From positions 62,001-126,000 of the forward strand of contig JAJRSJ010000027.1 of assembly GCA_024278855.1 (NCBI GenBank): a DNA stretch of 64,000 nucleotides. Reading direction: 5' to 3'. Positions 19,065-29,919 of this stretch are shown here, piece by piece. Under the pieces are notes generated by a model that was not told where the DNA came from, did not search any database, and was given only the letters and a program-made list of their open reading frames with translations. How positions within the stretch are numbered: the stretch's first letter is position 1; every line of letters starts with the position of its first letter. Both the position numbers and the translations under genes were made by a program. Source of the DNA: Alphaproteobacteria bacterium (lineage in GTDB: Bacteria; Pseudomonadota; Alphaproteobacteria; Caulobacterales; Maricaulaceae).

Positions 19065-19831
19065 ATGACAAAGCAAAGCACAATTGATTTCGGGTTTGAA
19101 GATATTCCCGTTTCCGAAAAACAAGCCAAGGTACGCGGTGTGTTCGATAGCGTTGCCGCTAAATACGACATTATGAATGATGCCATGAGCATGGGGGTTC
19201 ACCGCTTGTGGAAAGACATGACCATCAACAAGGTCAACCCGCAGCCCGGCGAGCTTCATATTGATGTGGCCGGCGGCACGGGCGATTTGGCCAGACGGTT
19301 TATCAAAAGGCTGCGCAAGCGCGCTTACGTAGAGGCGGCCCGCCCGCCCGAGCTTTTATTGCCGATATCAATGCCGAAATGCTGTTGGCGGGTATTGACG
19401 AGAAAAAAGACGCGGGCATGGATATCACCCGTGTGTGCGGTAATGCTCAGGCCCTGCCATTTGCGGATAACTTTGCTGATGTTGTCACCATCGCCTTTGG
19501 TATTCGCAATGTTACAGACCGCATGTAAGCGCTTCGGGACATGGGCCGGGTTCTGAAACCGGGTGGGCGGTTTTTCTGTCTGGAGTTTAGCACACCGCCA
19601 ACCGAGTGGCTGCGCAAATTTTACGACCTCTATTCCTTTAACGTCATCCCGCCTATGGGCGGAATATTGACGGGCGACCGGGACAGCTATCAGTATTTGG
19701 TGGAAAGCATCCGAAAATTTCCCAAGCAGGAAGAATTTGCGACCATGATGCGGCAAGCCGGATTTGCGCGCGTCGGATACGAAAATTACACAGGCGGCGT
19801 CTGTACCCTACATTGGGGTTGGAAAATCTAG
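19065..19831 (+). pseudogene. ubiE: Ubiquinone/menaquinone methyltransferase UbiE, damaged copy
   Basis: UbiE is the C-methyltransferase of ubiquinone synthesis. The beginning ([19 protein letters not shown], then [10 protein letters not shown]) is intact. The frame is lost near 19335 in the GGCCCGCCCGCCC stretch. The family sequence resumes in another frame ([14 protein letters not shown], then [18 protein letters not shown]) but meets an in-frame TAA at 19526-19528 before [21 protein letters not shown]. The tail to [16 protein letters not shown] is normal. Two separate lesions make a real pseudogene more likely than for the other broken genes here, yet UbiE is usually essential for respiration. 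No ubiB follows, although it is common downstream in this group. Confidence 0.85.
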
Positions 19832-19872
19832 AGGGTTGAAAAATCTAGAGGTGTAGATTGAGGCTCGAGAGC

Positions 19873-20433
19873 CTATTTTTCAATCGTTTCCTCGGCTTCC
19901 ATGACAATAATTTTGCCGCCCTCTGGTGTATTCACTACAACGCCGTTCTGCTTTACCTTGGGATACAATTTAGGATCACCCACATAAATAGCCACACCGT
20001 AGCTACGCATCATGGCCTGACCATTGCCAGCATCTGCGCGGGCTTGCAAATTCACATAATACTTGCCCGGTGTTGGCGCGCTTACACTTATATTGAGTGT
20101 GCGAACAGCTTCGCCGACCATAGAAAAACTGGCCTGCTCATTTGCAGTTAGCGTCAAACCCTCACTAGCATTCATGCTGATATCCAACGTGCCTGCGGCG
20201 TATTCTTCCTGGACGAAAATCTGGAAATTTTCCGTAAAGCCCGGATCGGTTTTACCGTCATAATTGTGGGAAAAACTGACATCAGCCCCTTGTTTAATGG
20301 TGGCAGTTTCTACCATAGCCGCAGGGTCTTTCACCGCCGTTTGTTGTTCCGCTACATTCTGGCTGGAACAGGCGGAAATCGCGGTTAATGCCAAACCACC
20401 TGCAACGGTGGATAAAGTCTTTAAAATATTCAT
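19873..20433 (-). CDS. Lipoprotein of unknown function
   Basis: The 186-aa product has a lipoprotein signal with lipobox LTAISAC near residue 22. The rest is predicted all-beta (for example SASFSMVGEAVRTLNISVSA-like strand patterns and KYYVNLQARA), suggesting an immunoglobulin-like or pre-peptidase-like beta-sandwich in the periplasm or at the outer membrane. I do not recognise the family. It lies 16 bp after the upstream metalloprotease lipoprotein gene on the same strand, so both are probably co-transcribed and may work together. Confidence 0.75.
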   Translation of the reverse strand: MNILKTLSTVAGGLALTAISACSSQNVAEQQTAVKDPAAMVETATIKQGADVSFSHNYDGKTDPGFTENFQIFVQEEYAAGTLDISMNASEGLTLTANEQASFSMVGEAVRTLNISVSAPTPGKYYVNLQARADAGNGQAMMRSYGVAIYVGDPKLYPKVKQNGVVVNTPEGGKIIVMEAEETIEK

Positions 20434-20449
20434 TTTTCGCTCCTAGCTG

Positions 20450-22108
20450 TTAATCTGTTAGCACAATATTATAACACGCATCGCCGGCATTTGCCGTATT
20501 GCTGCTGAGGTTATGGGCATCAAATGCATCCACCATATGCGTGCCGGCACTGAGTGCGCCCGTAAATGTCTCGGTTTCGGCTGGCACTGTATCTGCCCTG
20601 GCAACCAAAGCACCACTACGCCAAATGTTGAAGTCAGGATCACGACTGGTGTCTCCAGATATCCTAGTCATGGTGATTGTGTAGGTTCCAGCCGCCGGTA
20701 AATTCATGCGCAAATAAGCCCTGTTGCCTAGCCGGTTATACCGACCAGCATCATTGAGGGAACAAACTTCAACTGCAGCCCCGTTTAGGGTGAGGATTTT
20801 ATAAACGGGTAGCGTCGATACAATACCGCCGTCATTGGTTTCTCCAACACCTGTAGGCCCGGTTCCGTTGATCACTTGTCCCGTCAGCAAAGCATCTATA
20901 TTTGCCACACTTCCGGGTTGGCGGGTTTTAAGTTCGTTCATAAATGTAAAAACATTGATGAAAAATTCGGTGCCAGTATAACTAGGTGCCGTCAAAGCCT
21001 CGTAAATTGGCCCTATGCCCAAAGAAATAACATCGGCACCATCATCATCCGCGCCGTACAGATCATACAACACCGACCACACAGATGCGGCGCTAAACCA
21101 GCCCTCGGTTGCGTTGGCGTTATTCTCTACATTGATCGAAAATCCATTTGCTTGCTGATTGCCTGAACTGTCACGGTAAAACGGATCATCCGTCATCATG
21201 CCCGACAAGGCATTGCCAAAACCTTCCCCGAAGGCAATGCGGCTATCGAGGCGACTATTACCGCTCCAGGAACCGCCAAGGGAATCTGATCTCGACATCC
21301 GGTCTTCGAAATAATGGCCCCATTCATGGACAACAACATGAGTGTCATATTCGTCCGTATCACTATTGTCGTCCCCTAGAATATAAACATTACCTACGCC
21401 GCCAATGGAGACATAAGAAGATGTGCCAATATCGCCATTGGCCCGATCGCCGCTCACGGCTCTATTATTGATGCTCCAACGAAACTCGACCGGAGGGAAA
21501 TTGACATCTGGGTCAACGGCAACTATTTTTTGAATAGCCGTGTAGATAGGGTCCAATATGGCAAAAGGCCCGGCGGCTCTTGTGCCTGTGTATGAAGTAC
21601 CGCCCCAGCCAGACCCGGCATTAAGATTACGCACCGAATTTGCAGTGCCTGAACTGGTCAGACTGCCCGCCAAAGTATAAAGCGCATGGCCATTTGTATT
21701 GTCGGTAACGCTGAGGTCCCACATTGCGCCTGTAGTTTGCACAATCCTTGCACTGGCGCGAATACGGACATTTGTATTGGAATCCACGCTAAATGAATAA
21801 TCACCATTGTCATCAGACGTAACGGTTTCTAGCACCGCACCGCCGTTATCAAGTATTGAAATAGGTACGCCGCGTACCGGCCTTGGGCGCGTATTCCCAT
21901 AATCCAAACCGTTTGTACCCGTGTTAAACGGCACAAAATCAAAGGTAACCTTCCCGCTGATTGTAACTTTTTCCGGAGGGGGCGGTGGAGGTGGAGGTGG
22001 AGGTGGAGGCGGAGGTGGGGGTGGAGGTGGGGTAACGGTACCGCCGCCGCATGACGCCACAGCCAAAGCTACAAATACCATAGCAAATATTTTAACCAAA
22101 TTTTTCAT
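20450..22108 (-). CDS. Poly-proline lipoprotein with HEWGH metalloprotease domain
   Basis: A 552-aa lipoprotein (lipobox ALAVASC). Immediately after the signal is a run of 19 prolines, a stiff spacer that would hold the protein away from the membrane. Next comes a beta domain resembling carboxypeptidase-regulatory repeats (VPISILDNGGAVLETV, DDNGDYSFSV). The central part has the zinc motif VVVHEWGHYFED and a downstream AFGEGFGNALSGMM that can supply the third ligand. The C-terminus (TYTITMTRISGDTSRDPDFNIW) resembles a pre-peptidase beta-sandwich. It is probably a surface or periplasmic metallopeptidase. Its substrate is unknown. Confidence 0.8.
   Translation of the reverse strand: MKNLVKIFAMVFVALAVASCGGGTVTPPPPPPPPPPPPPPPPPPPEKVTISGKVTFDFVPFNTGTNGLDYGNTRPRPVRGVPISILDNGGAVLETVTSDDNGDYSFSVDSNTNVRIRASARIVQTTGAMWDLSVTDNTNGHALYTLAGSLTSSGTANSVRNLNAGSGWGGTSYTGTRAAGPFAILDPIYTAIQKIVAVDPDVNFPPVEFRWSINNRAVSGDRANGDIGTSSYVSIGGVGNVYILGDDNSDTDEYDTHVVVHEWGHYFEDRMSRSDSLGGSWSGNSRLDSRIAFGEGFGNALSGMMTDDPFYRDSSGNQQANGFSINVENNANATEGWFSAASVWSVLYDLYGADDDGADVISLGIGPIYEALTAPSYTGTEFFINVFTFMNELKTRQPGSVANIDALLTGQVINGTGPTGVGETNDGGIVSTLPVYKILTLNGAAVEVCSLNDAGRYNRLGNRAYLRMNLPAAGTYTITMTRISGDTSRDPDFNIWRSGALVARADTVPAETETFTGALSAGTHMVDAFDAHNLSSNTANAGDACYNIVLTD
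21976..22031 (-). repeat. GGTGGA-type repeat coding for 19 prolines
   Basis: A low-complexity tract of GGN triplets (mostly GGTGGA) on the plus strand, read on the minus strand as CCN proline codons. The unit is a multiple of three, so slippage would change the spacer length and keep the frame. Confidence 0.9.
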
Positions 22109-22249
22109 GATCTAACCCTTTTTCTGTCCCACATACACACTTACACTATAGTACAAAATACTTTGCTGCACTTTTGTGCGTCCCTAAACGTTGAAATTAA
22201 CAATCCACTTTTATATTATCATCCTCTTTTACATTTTATCAAACGTAAT

Positions 22250-22521
22250 ACTAGGGCGTAGACCCATTAATTTCACCGTTTCTGCTCTTTTTAGGTGCTT
22301 TTTGAGTAGGCGCAAGGTTGCAGGAAGTGCCCATCACTTTCCAAACCTTGCAACGCACGCAAAATGCATCTAAAAAGAGCCCGAAGGGTTGGTCATAGCC
22401 GCCCCTGGTGCGGCGAAAACGGGTCTTGAATTAGCCCAAGCTAGTCCTGCGACCCGTTTCCTTGCTCCAAGAACGGCTATGGCCAACAGAAACGGTGAGA
22501 TTAATGGGTCTACGCCCTAGT
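22250..22521. mobile_element. MITE-like palindromic element
   Basis: A 272-bp element with 35-bp terminal inverted repeats (22250-22284 and 22487-22521) that differ at one base. The ends read GGGCGTAGACCCATTAA, and CTAG is found at each outer edge, consistent with a CTAG/TA-type target site as in some IS5-family elements (inference). Inside are two separate hairpins: GCTCTTTTTAGGTGC (22284-22298) with 22366-22380, and GGTCATAGCCG (22391-22401) plus AAACGGGTC with 22451-22484. It has no coding capacity, so a transposase would have to act from elsewhere. It lies in the 429-bp gap between the gyrB end and the metalloprotease start. Confidence 0.75.
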
Positions 22522-22537
22522 GCATTTTTTACGAACC

Positions 22538-24958
<2,421 letters not shown>

Positions 24959-25168
24959 TTACTCGCCTCTAGTGGCCGGATTAGCCATATTTTTCCTCAA
25001 ATCTAAAAATGCCCGAATCACCGGGAGATTATGGGGTAATATAGGGGAGGTTTGGGGAAAATGCGAGCGAAATACGGGGGTGTTTGTATAGTTGAACCAT
25101 GACACTTGATTGCTCACTTGTCAGAGCAGGTTACTGATGTATACTTGCATAAGAGCAGGGAGTACATC

Positions 25169-26773
25169 ATGCCACAAAGAAATTTTGCCAAGCTACTCGT
25201 ATTAATATTCTCACTCTTTTCACTTGCGGCATGCTCACCTAAAACCACCGATGCAAAACGCAATAAAGATGCGCCGCTTAATGGCGATAAAGTTATCACG
25301 CTCCTTTTTACAAATGATGTGGAAAGCGCCTATGATCCCATACCGGCTTTCTGGCTTGATGACGTAGAGAGCATTGGCGGCATTGCCGAACTAACGACGC
25401 TTATCAACGACATACGTCACAAGCAGCCGAATGTATTTTTGTTTGATGCAGGCGATATATTTACGGGTTCCTTGGCCAAAGAAACCAACGGCGCACTGGC
25501 TTTTGACCTGATGACACTCATGGATTATGACGCTATGGCGATCGGCAATCATGAGTTTGAGTATGGTGCCGATGTGCTTGCCTGGCAGAAAAATCGTGCG
25601 CCGTTTCCCGTGCTTGCCGCCAACATATTCTACCAAGGCACAGACCATCCCTTTGCCCAAGCTTATACTATTGTTGAGCGCAATGGTGTGCGCATAGGGG
25701 TCGTGGGGATTATGGGGCGTGATGCCGTGTCTGCGATTATACCTTCTTTTGTTGCTGCGGTTGATGTGCGAGATGAAGCTGTCACAGCCCAACGCGCTAT
25801 TGATGCGATACGCGGCGAAGTAGACGTAGTCGTATTACTAACTCACCAAGGGAAAACCGCACCAATGCAGACCGATGCAGAAAGTGACCCACGCTTACAG
25901 CGCGACATTGATGCTGATATTACATTGTCAGGCACTTTACACGGCGTAGACGTTCATTTTGCAGGTCACGCAGATGCAGGAACGCCCGAGCCATTGGTCC
26001 ATCCCAAAACCGGCACCTTGATCATGCAAACATATGGGCAGGCGACCCATTTAGGGTTTCTACAACTCACACTCGACGGCACAACGGGCAAAGTAAAGAG
26101 CCATACGGGTAAGCTTATCCCTGTAAACGCGCAGCAATATAAACCCAACAAACTGATTGCAGCACGGCTCACCGAATATCGGAAACGCTTCCCCGAACTT
26201 TATAACACGGTTGGGTATTCAAGCAAATATATGAGTAGACGTTATATTGAAGAATCAGATGTAGGCAATCTATTTGCCGACATCATGCGTGCGACTGCCG
26301 GCACAGATATTGCACTTCTGCATGCGGGTAGCTTGCGCAAAGATATCCCCGAGGGGGCCGTCAACCGGGCTGACCTTCTTGACGTTTATCCGTTCATTGA
26401 CACTGTAGATACGTTGCAAATAACTGGCGCTCAATTACGCGAGGTGCTTGAACAATCCTTAACATTGGAAAGAGGCTTGTTACAAATTTCAGGATTTGAA
26501 ATTAGCTATGACTTATCCAAGCCGGAATTTGCTCGCCTTGTCTCGATGACACGCGGCGGTGTCAACATTCGTCCCTCTGATACTCTCTCCGTTGCCGCCC
26601 CCAGTTTTCTCGCCGAAGGGGGAGATTTGTACACAACATTTTCCGGCATCAAAGCTGAAGCTGATTTTGGGTTGGTTTCTACTGTTATCATTGACTATTT
26701 TGCCAAATCCGGCACGAGCAACCGCGTGCCGCCGCCGCCTAAAGGACGACAAACAGAAATAAAGCATAATTAA
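25169..26773 (+). CDS. 5'-nucleotidase / cyclic phosphodiesterase lipoprotein
   Basis: A UshA-type periplasmic hydrolase that removes phosphate from nucleotides. The lipoprotein signal ends in SLAAC near residue 21. The N-terminal metallophosphatase domain has LLFTNDVE, FLFDAGDIFTGS and AIGNHEFEYG, which carry the two-metal ligands. The C-terminal nucleotidase domain has DIALLHAGSLRKDI and DVYPFIDTVDTLQITGAQL, which bind the substrate base. I chose the ATG at 25169 because a lipoprotein signal begins there. The stop codon lies inside the first copy of the duplicated terminator-ended element. Confidence 0.88.
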   Translation: MPQRNFAKLLVLIFSLFSLAACSPKTTDAKRNKDAPLNGDKVITLLFTNDVESAYDPIPAFWLDDVESIGGIAELTTLINDIRHKQPNVFLFDAGDIFTGSLAKETNGALAFDLMTLMDYDAMAIGNHEFEYGADVLAWQKNRAPFPVLAANIFYQGTDHPFAQAYTIVERNGVRIGVVGIMGRDAVSAIIPSFVAAVDVRDEAVTAQRAIDAIRGEVDVVVLLTHQGKTAPMQTDAESDPRLQRDIDADITLSGTLHGVDVHFAGHADAGTPEPLVHPKTGTLIMQTYGQATHLGFLQLTLDGTTGKVKSHTGKLIPVNAQQYKPNKLIAARLTEYRKRFPELYNTVGYSSKYMSRRYIEESDVGNLFADIMRATAGTDIALLHAGSLRKDIPEGAVNRADLLDVYPFIDTVDTLQITGAQLREVLEQSLTLERGLLQISGFEISYDLSKPEFARLVSMTRGGVNIRPSDTLSVAAPSFLAEGGDLYTTFSGIKAEADFGLVSTVIIDYFAKSGTSNRVPPPPKGRQTEIKHN

Positions 26774-27028
26774 CCCCCCGCTAACCACCCTACCGAGAAT
26801 TAGCCCCTGCCCCAAAATTGCCTTATTTGCGCCCTGTTTGTGACAAGATGGGGGGTCATACAGATTTTACTGAACGGAAAGCACAAACAAGACACGGTTT
26901 TTCAGCCCCCCAGCCCCAACCCGTAGCATCTGGGTTTTGGCTTTCCGTTCATTTTCTACCTTATAAGGCCCACCTTATAAGCCCACATATTCAAACCCTG
27001 CCGCTCCCATCGGCAGGGTTTTTGATTT
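26769..27028 (+). ncRNA. Candidate structured small RNA, copy 1
   Basis: About 260 bp nearly repeated at 27951-28185. It runs from a TTAACCCCCCGCTAA motif through an almost invariant block (TTGCCTTATTTGCGCCCTGT...) to a rho-independent terminator, so the repeat looks like a whole transcription unit. An 11-bp stem pairs GAACGGAAAGC (26872-26882) with GCTTTCCGTTC (26940-26950). In copy 2 the changed base of the stem is matched by the complementary change on the other side. GGGGGG near 26851 could also pair with CCCCCC near 26906. No conserved ORF spans both copies. I cannot assign a known RNA family. Confidence 0.6.
26993..27023 (+). terminator. Terminator of small RNA copy 1
   Basis: AAACCCTGCCG, a loop CTCCCAT, CGGCAGGGTTTTT: a perfect 11-base stem followed by T residues. 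Confidence 0.9.
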
Positions 27029-27180
27029 ATTGCGCCCGATTAGGTAAATTTTCTCAAAAATAGCATCAAACATGGTTTCTTGCTTGTTATGCCAAAAAAT
27101 GTTACGGAGCCTCCCATAAATTAGTTTTCAGGGCAAAGACTAAATAATTAGCAACCCTGATATTATAAAGGGGATTAGCT

Positions 27181-27905
27181 ATGAAGAGAACTTTGATTTT
27201 ATTATATGGGGTCACATCCTATTTTTGGGCGTTATTGGGTTGGCGTGTATTATTTTGGCGTTGGCGGGCCTTATCCCTTACGGGTTTTGGCTAGGCGGGA
27301 AAGGCGGCGGCGTAAATCCGGTCTTATGGAATAGCGCATGGGTTATCATTTGGGGTGTTATACACACTGGTATGGCCAGGCCTGGCTTTAAGCGGGCTTT
27401 GACAAAAACCATCCCCGAAGCCGCTGAACGCTCTACCTATATTCTAATGGCAGGTCTAACAAGCGTCGCACTGATAGCCTTTTGGCAAGCGGTCCCAGGT
27501 CAGATTTGGCACATTGAAACGGCTAGCATAGCCTATGTGTTATGGGCCATATTCATTTTCGGTTGGGTTTTTCTGTTGGGCGCAACATTTGCTATCAATC
27601 ATTTTGATCTATTTGGATTAAGGCAAGTATTTCTCAATTTTAAAAACAGCCCGCGCCCACCTCTTAAATTCACAAAACGCGCCATGTATAAATATATTCG
27701 CCATCCCATCCAGACAGGTGTGCTGATAGGTATTTGGGCCACACCGTCTATGACAAACACGCAAATAGTTTTGAGCATAGGTTTCACCATCTATATTTTT
27801 GTCGGTTTGTGGTTTGAAGAGCGCGATCTTGTTGCCGAGCACGGTGAGAGTTATTTGCAATACCGTAAGGAGACGGGGAAAGTTCTGCCAAAATTCGGCG
27901 GATAG
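27181..27905 (+). CDS. MddA/NnrU-like membrane methyltransferase (N-terminal frameshift)
   Basis: A small polytopic membrane methyltransferase resembling methanethiol S-methyltransferase (MddA), which makes dimethyl sulfide with SAM. Supporting blocks are INHFDLFGLRQVF, YKYIRHPIQTGVLIGIWATPSM and FEERDLVAEHGESYLQYRKE. The ORF track starts at a TTG at 27225. The family N-terminus (MKRTLILLYGVTSY) is encoded from the ATG at 27181 (with AAAGGGGATT upstream) in another frame. Adding one T to the TTTTT run at 27222-27226 joins them as SYFLGVIGLACI, giving about 241 aa, the expected length. NnrU or isoprenylcysteine methyltransferase relatives are alternatives. The gene sits between the two copies of the structured repeat. 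Confidence 0.65.
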
Positions 27906-27950
27906 CTATCAGGCGCAGGCTATTTTTAGGGGCTATATGAAAGCTCTAAA

Positions 27951-28185
27951 ATTAACCCCCCGTCAACCACCTTACCAAGAATTAACCCTTGCCTTAATAT
28001 TGCCTTATTTGCGCCCTGTTTGTGACAAGATGGGGGTTCATACAGATTTTACTGAACGGAAGGCGCAAACAAGACACGGTTTTTTCAGCCCCCCAGCCCC
28101 CGGGTTTTGGCCTTCCGTTCTTTTCCCACGTTAAAAGACCCACGTATTCAAACCCTGCCGTTCCCATCGGCAGGGTTTTTGATTT
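27951..28185 (+). ncRNA. Candidate structured small RNA, copy 2
   Basis: Second copy of the unit at 26769-27028, 45 bp after the MddA-like gene. The stem reads GAACGGAAGGC (28054-28064) and GCCTTCCGTTC (28110-28120). Relative to copy 1 an A-U pair has become G-C, a compensatory change. The loop is 12 bases shorter, with the AACCCGTAGCAT part missing. The upstream motif (TTAACCCCCCGTCAA) and the terminator are retained. It converges with the DUF1223 gene. Confidence 0.6.
28150..28180 (+). terminator. Terminator of small RNA copy 2
   Basis: AAACCCTGCCG, loop TTCCCAT, CGGCAGGGTTTTT. It is identical to copy 1 except for one loop base. Confidence 0.9.
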
Positions 28186-28222
28186 GGCGGGTCATTAGAA
28201 ACCCAAAATTTTGTTGGAAAAA

Positions 28223-28963
28223 CTACCCAGGTACATAATTAGCGGCGCTCAAGATAGGGCCGCCAGGGCCGTCTTGCACCAAAATTACCAGAGCTTCGCC
28301 GGGCTTTAAAGATTTAATGTGCGTGCTAAAGCTTTCGCGTCCACCGATCTTGCCAATCTCTTTGCAAGACTGCACCACATTGGCCAGCTTAATCGTGCGA
28401 CCGGAATTTTCGCCGCGCTTTACCGGTACGCTTTGGATACCGGGCCGATAGCGCACCGCCATGACATTCCAGGTTTTTTGCAGTGCGCCCGTGGGGGTGA
28501 TTTGCACATCTATACCGTCTGCGCTGCTGCCAATACGGATATCGGGAATATTATCCAGTTTTAAGCTCCGTACTTTTTTACGCGAAAATTTTGTGGCATG
28601 TATCTCGCCGTTGACCACCATTTGCGGTGTATAGACCTTGCCGCCAAATTGTTTGCCGTATGTGCGCTGATGCTTGGAAAACTCCGGCTTGCCAAATGTA
28701 TCCTTCCAGCCCTTATAATCCCAATAATCAACACTATAGGACAAGGTGAGCAGTTCTGGCCCACCGTCCAGTTCGCGGACAAATGTATTGGCGGCCGGGC
28801 AAGATGAACAGCCTTGGGAGGTAAATAATTCTAGCACGGTGACGGGTGTGGAGACATTACGGGACCCCGGCGAGCTAGCCCCTGCAAACACCGACGCAAG
28901 CACCGACACAATTGTCACCAATAACACGGCCAAGAATACAATGGTCAGCTTCATAAATCTCAT
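28223..28963 (-). CDS. DUF1223 thioredoxin-like exported protein
   Basis: A thioredoxin-fold protein of the DUF1223 family, exported by an N-terminal signal (LTIVFLAVLLVTIVSVLASVFA). The active-site-like motif FTSQGCSSCPAA lies near residue 55, followed by VDYWDYKGWKDTFG, YTPQMVVNG and a C-terminal beta domain. The CxxC suggests redox activity in the periplasm, but its role is not established. ATG codons at 28963 and 28954 are both possible starts. The longer ORF-track start adds residues before the signal. The gene converges with small RNA copy 2. Confidence 0.85.
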   Translation of the reverse strand: MRFMKLTIVFLAVLLVTIVSVLASVFAGASSPGSRNVSTPVTVLELFTSQGCSSCPAANTFVRELDGGPELLTLSYSVDYWDYKGWKDTFGKPEFSKHQRTYGKQFGGKVYTPQMVVNGEIHATKFSRKKVRSLKLDNIPDIRIGSSADGIDVQITPTGALQKTWNVMAVRYRPGIQSVPVKRGENSGRTIKLANVVQSCKEIGKIGGRESFSTHIKSLKPGEALVILVQDGPGGPILSAANYVPG

Positions 28964-29005
28964 AAGCTTGTTTATCGCGGTGCGCCCCCAAACACCAGAC
29001 ACATT

Positions 29006-29046
29006 TACATCACATGGGTGTGAAAGTCAGGTACATCACATGGGTG
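29006..29046. repeat. 15-bp direct repeat upstream of lolA
   Basis: TACATCACATGGGTG occurs twice (29006-29020 and 29032-29046), 26 bp apart, in the divergent gap between the DUF1223 gene and lolA. It could be a protein-binding site or a chance duplication. Confidence 0.5.
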
Positions 29047-29170
29047 AGCAGTCTGGTGACTGCTTTCTTACGCAAGTTTAACGCATATGGCCGGGATCTA
29101 ACCGTAAAATTCACTTTATGTACAGATTGGGTTTGCTAAGGTTTGTTAATTAAAGGGCAAAGGAATCGCT

Positions 29171-29878
29171 ATGAAACGTATTTTATTTAAATCAGCTCTG
29201 GCTATTTTGCTCGGCACTTCGGCCCTTGGCGTACCATTGAGCATTGCGGCCCAGCAAAATACACAAGCCGCGCAACCCCGTGAGCAAGCCTCGCAACCCA
29301 ATGGGCAAGCCCAGCGCCTGCCCGCTTTCACCCATCCAAATACCGTGCCCCAGGATTTAGCCCGCATAGACGCAGCCATGAACGCCACCGCCAGTTTTTC
29401 CGGTCGGTTCGCCCAATACGGCTCGGACGGTTCATTTTCACAAGGCAAGGTCTATTTAAAACGCCCCGGCAAAATCCGGTTTGAATATGACGCGCCCGCC
29501 AGCTTGCTGATGGTGTCGGACGGGGTGACCTTAACCCAGATCGACACGGCCCTAGAGACCAAAGACCGCGTACCGCTCAAAGCCACACCGTTGGCGTTCT
29601 TTTTGGCGCAAACCGTAAAGCTTGAAGATGATGTGGAAGTGATCTCCTTACAAAAAACCATAGAGGCCATCAGCGTCACTGCCAAGGACGGCAGCGGGGA
29701 AATGGACGGGGCCATCACCATGATCTTTGACCCGAACACATTTGCCTTGCGCGAATGGATTGTCCACGACGGGTTTGGCCAACAAACCAAAATCTTGTTA
29801 TCAGATTTGCAATACAACCAACGCCTCAATCCGCGCTTGTTTGTCTTGCGCGACGAGAGGCGTGGGCGCAGACGATAA
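29171..29878 (+). CDS. lolA: Outer-membrane lipoprotein carrier LolA
   Basis: LolA ferries lipoproteins through the periplasm to the outer membrane. The protein has a signal peptide (ALAILLGTSALGVPLSIAA), a short Gln/Pro-rich spacer and the LolA fold: SFSGRFAQYGSDGSFSQGKV, RPGKIRFEYDAPASLLMVSDG and MTMIFDPNTFALREW-type strands. Length (235 aa) is slightly long because of the spacer. AAAGGAATCGCT precedes the ATG. xthA follows 41 bp downstream on the same strand, so they may be co-transcribed. Confidence 0.93.
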   Translation: MKRILFKSALAILLGTSALGVPLSIAAQQNTQAAQPREQASQPNGQAQRLPAFTHPNTVPQDLARIDAAMNATASFSGRFAQYGSDGSFSQGKVYLKRPGKIRFEYDAPASLLMVSDGVTLTQIDTALETKDRVPLKATPLAFFLAQTVKLEDDVEVISLQKTIEAISVTAKDGSGEMDGAITMIFDPNTFALREWIVHDGFGQQTKILLSDLQYNQRLNPRLFVLRDERRGRRR

Positions 29879-29919
29879 AACCACTTGTGCGAATCGGTGC
29901 GGTGCGTCATGTCCGGCCC

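Noticed and set aside
22191-22373. 60-aa ORF in the MITE region
   Set aside because: Runs into the terminal repeat, with no family features.
26769-27028. 6S RNA or riboswitch for the MddA-like gene
   Set aside because: The ends do not pair as in 6S, and copy 2 lies after the gene with nothing downstream on that strand.
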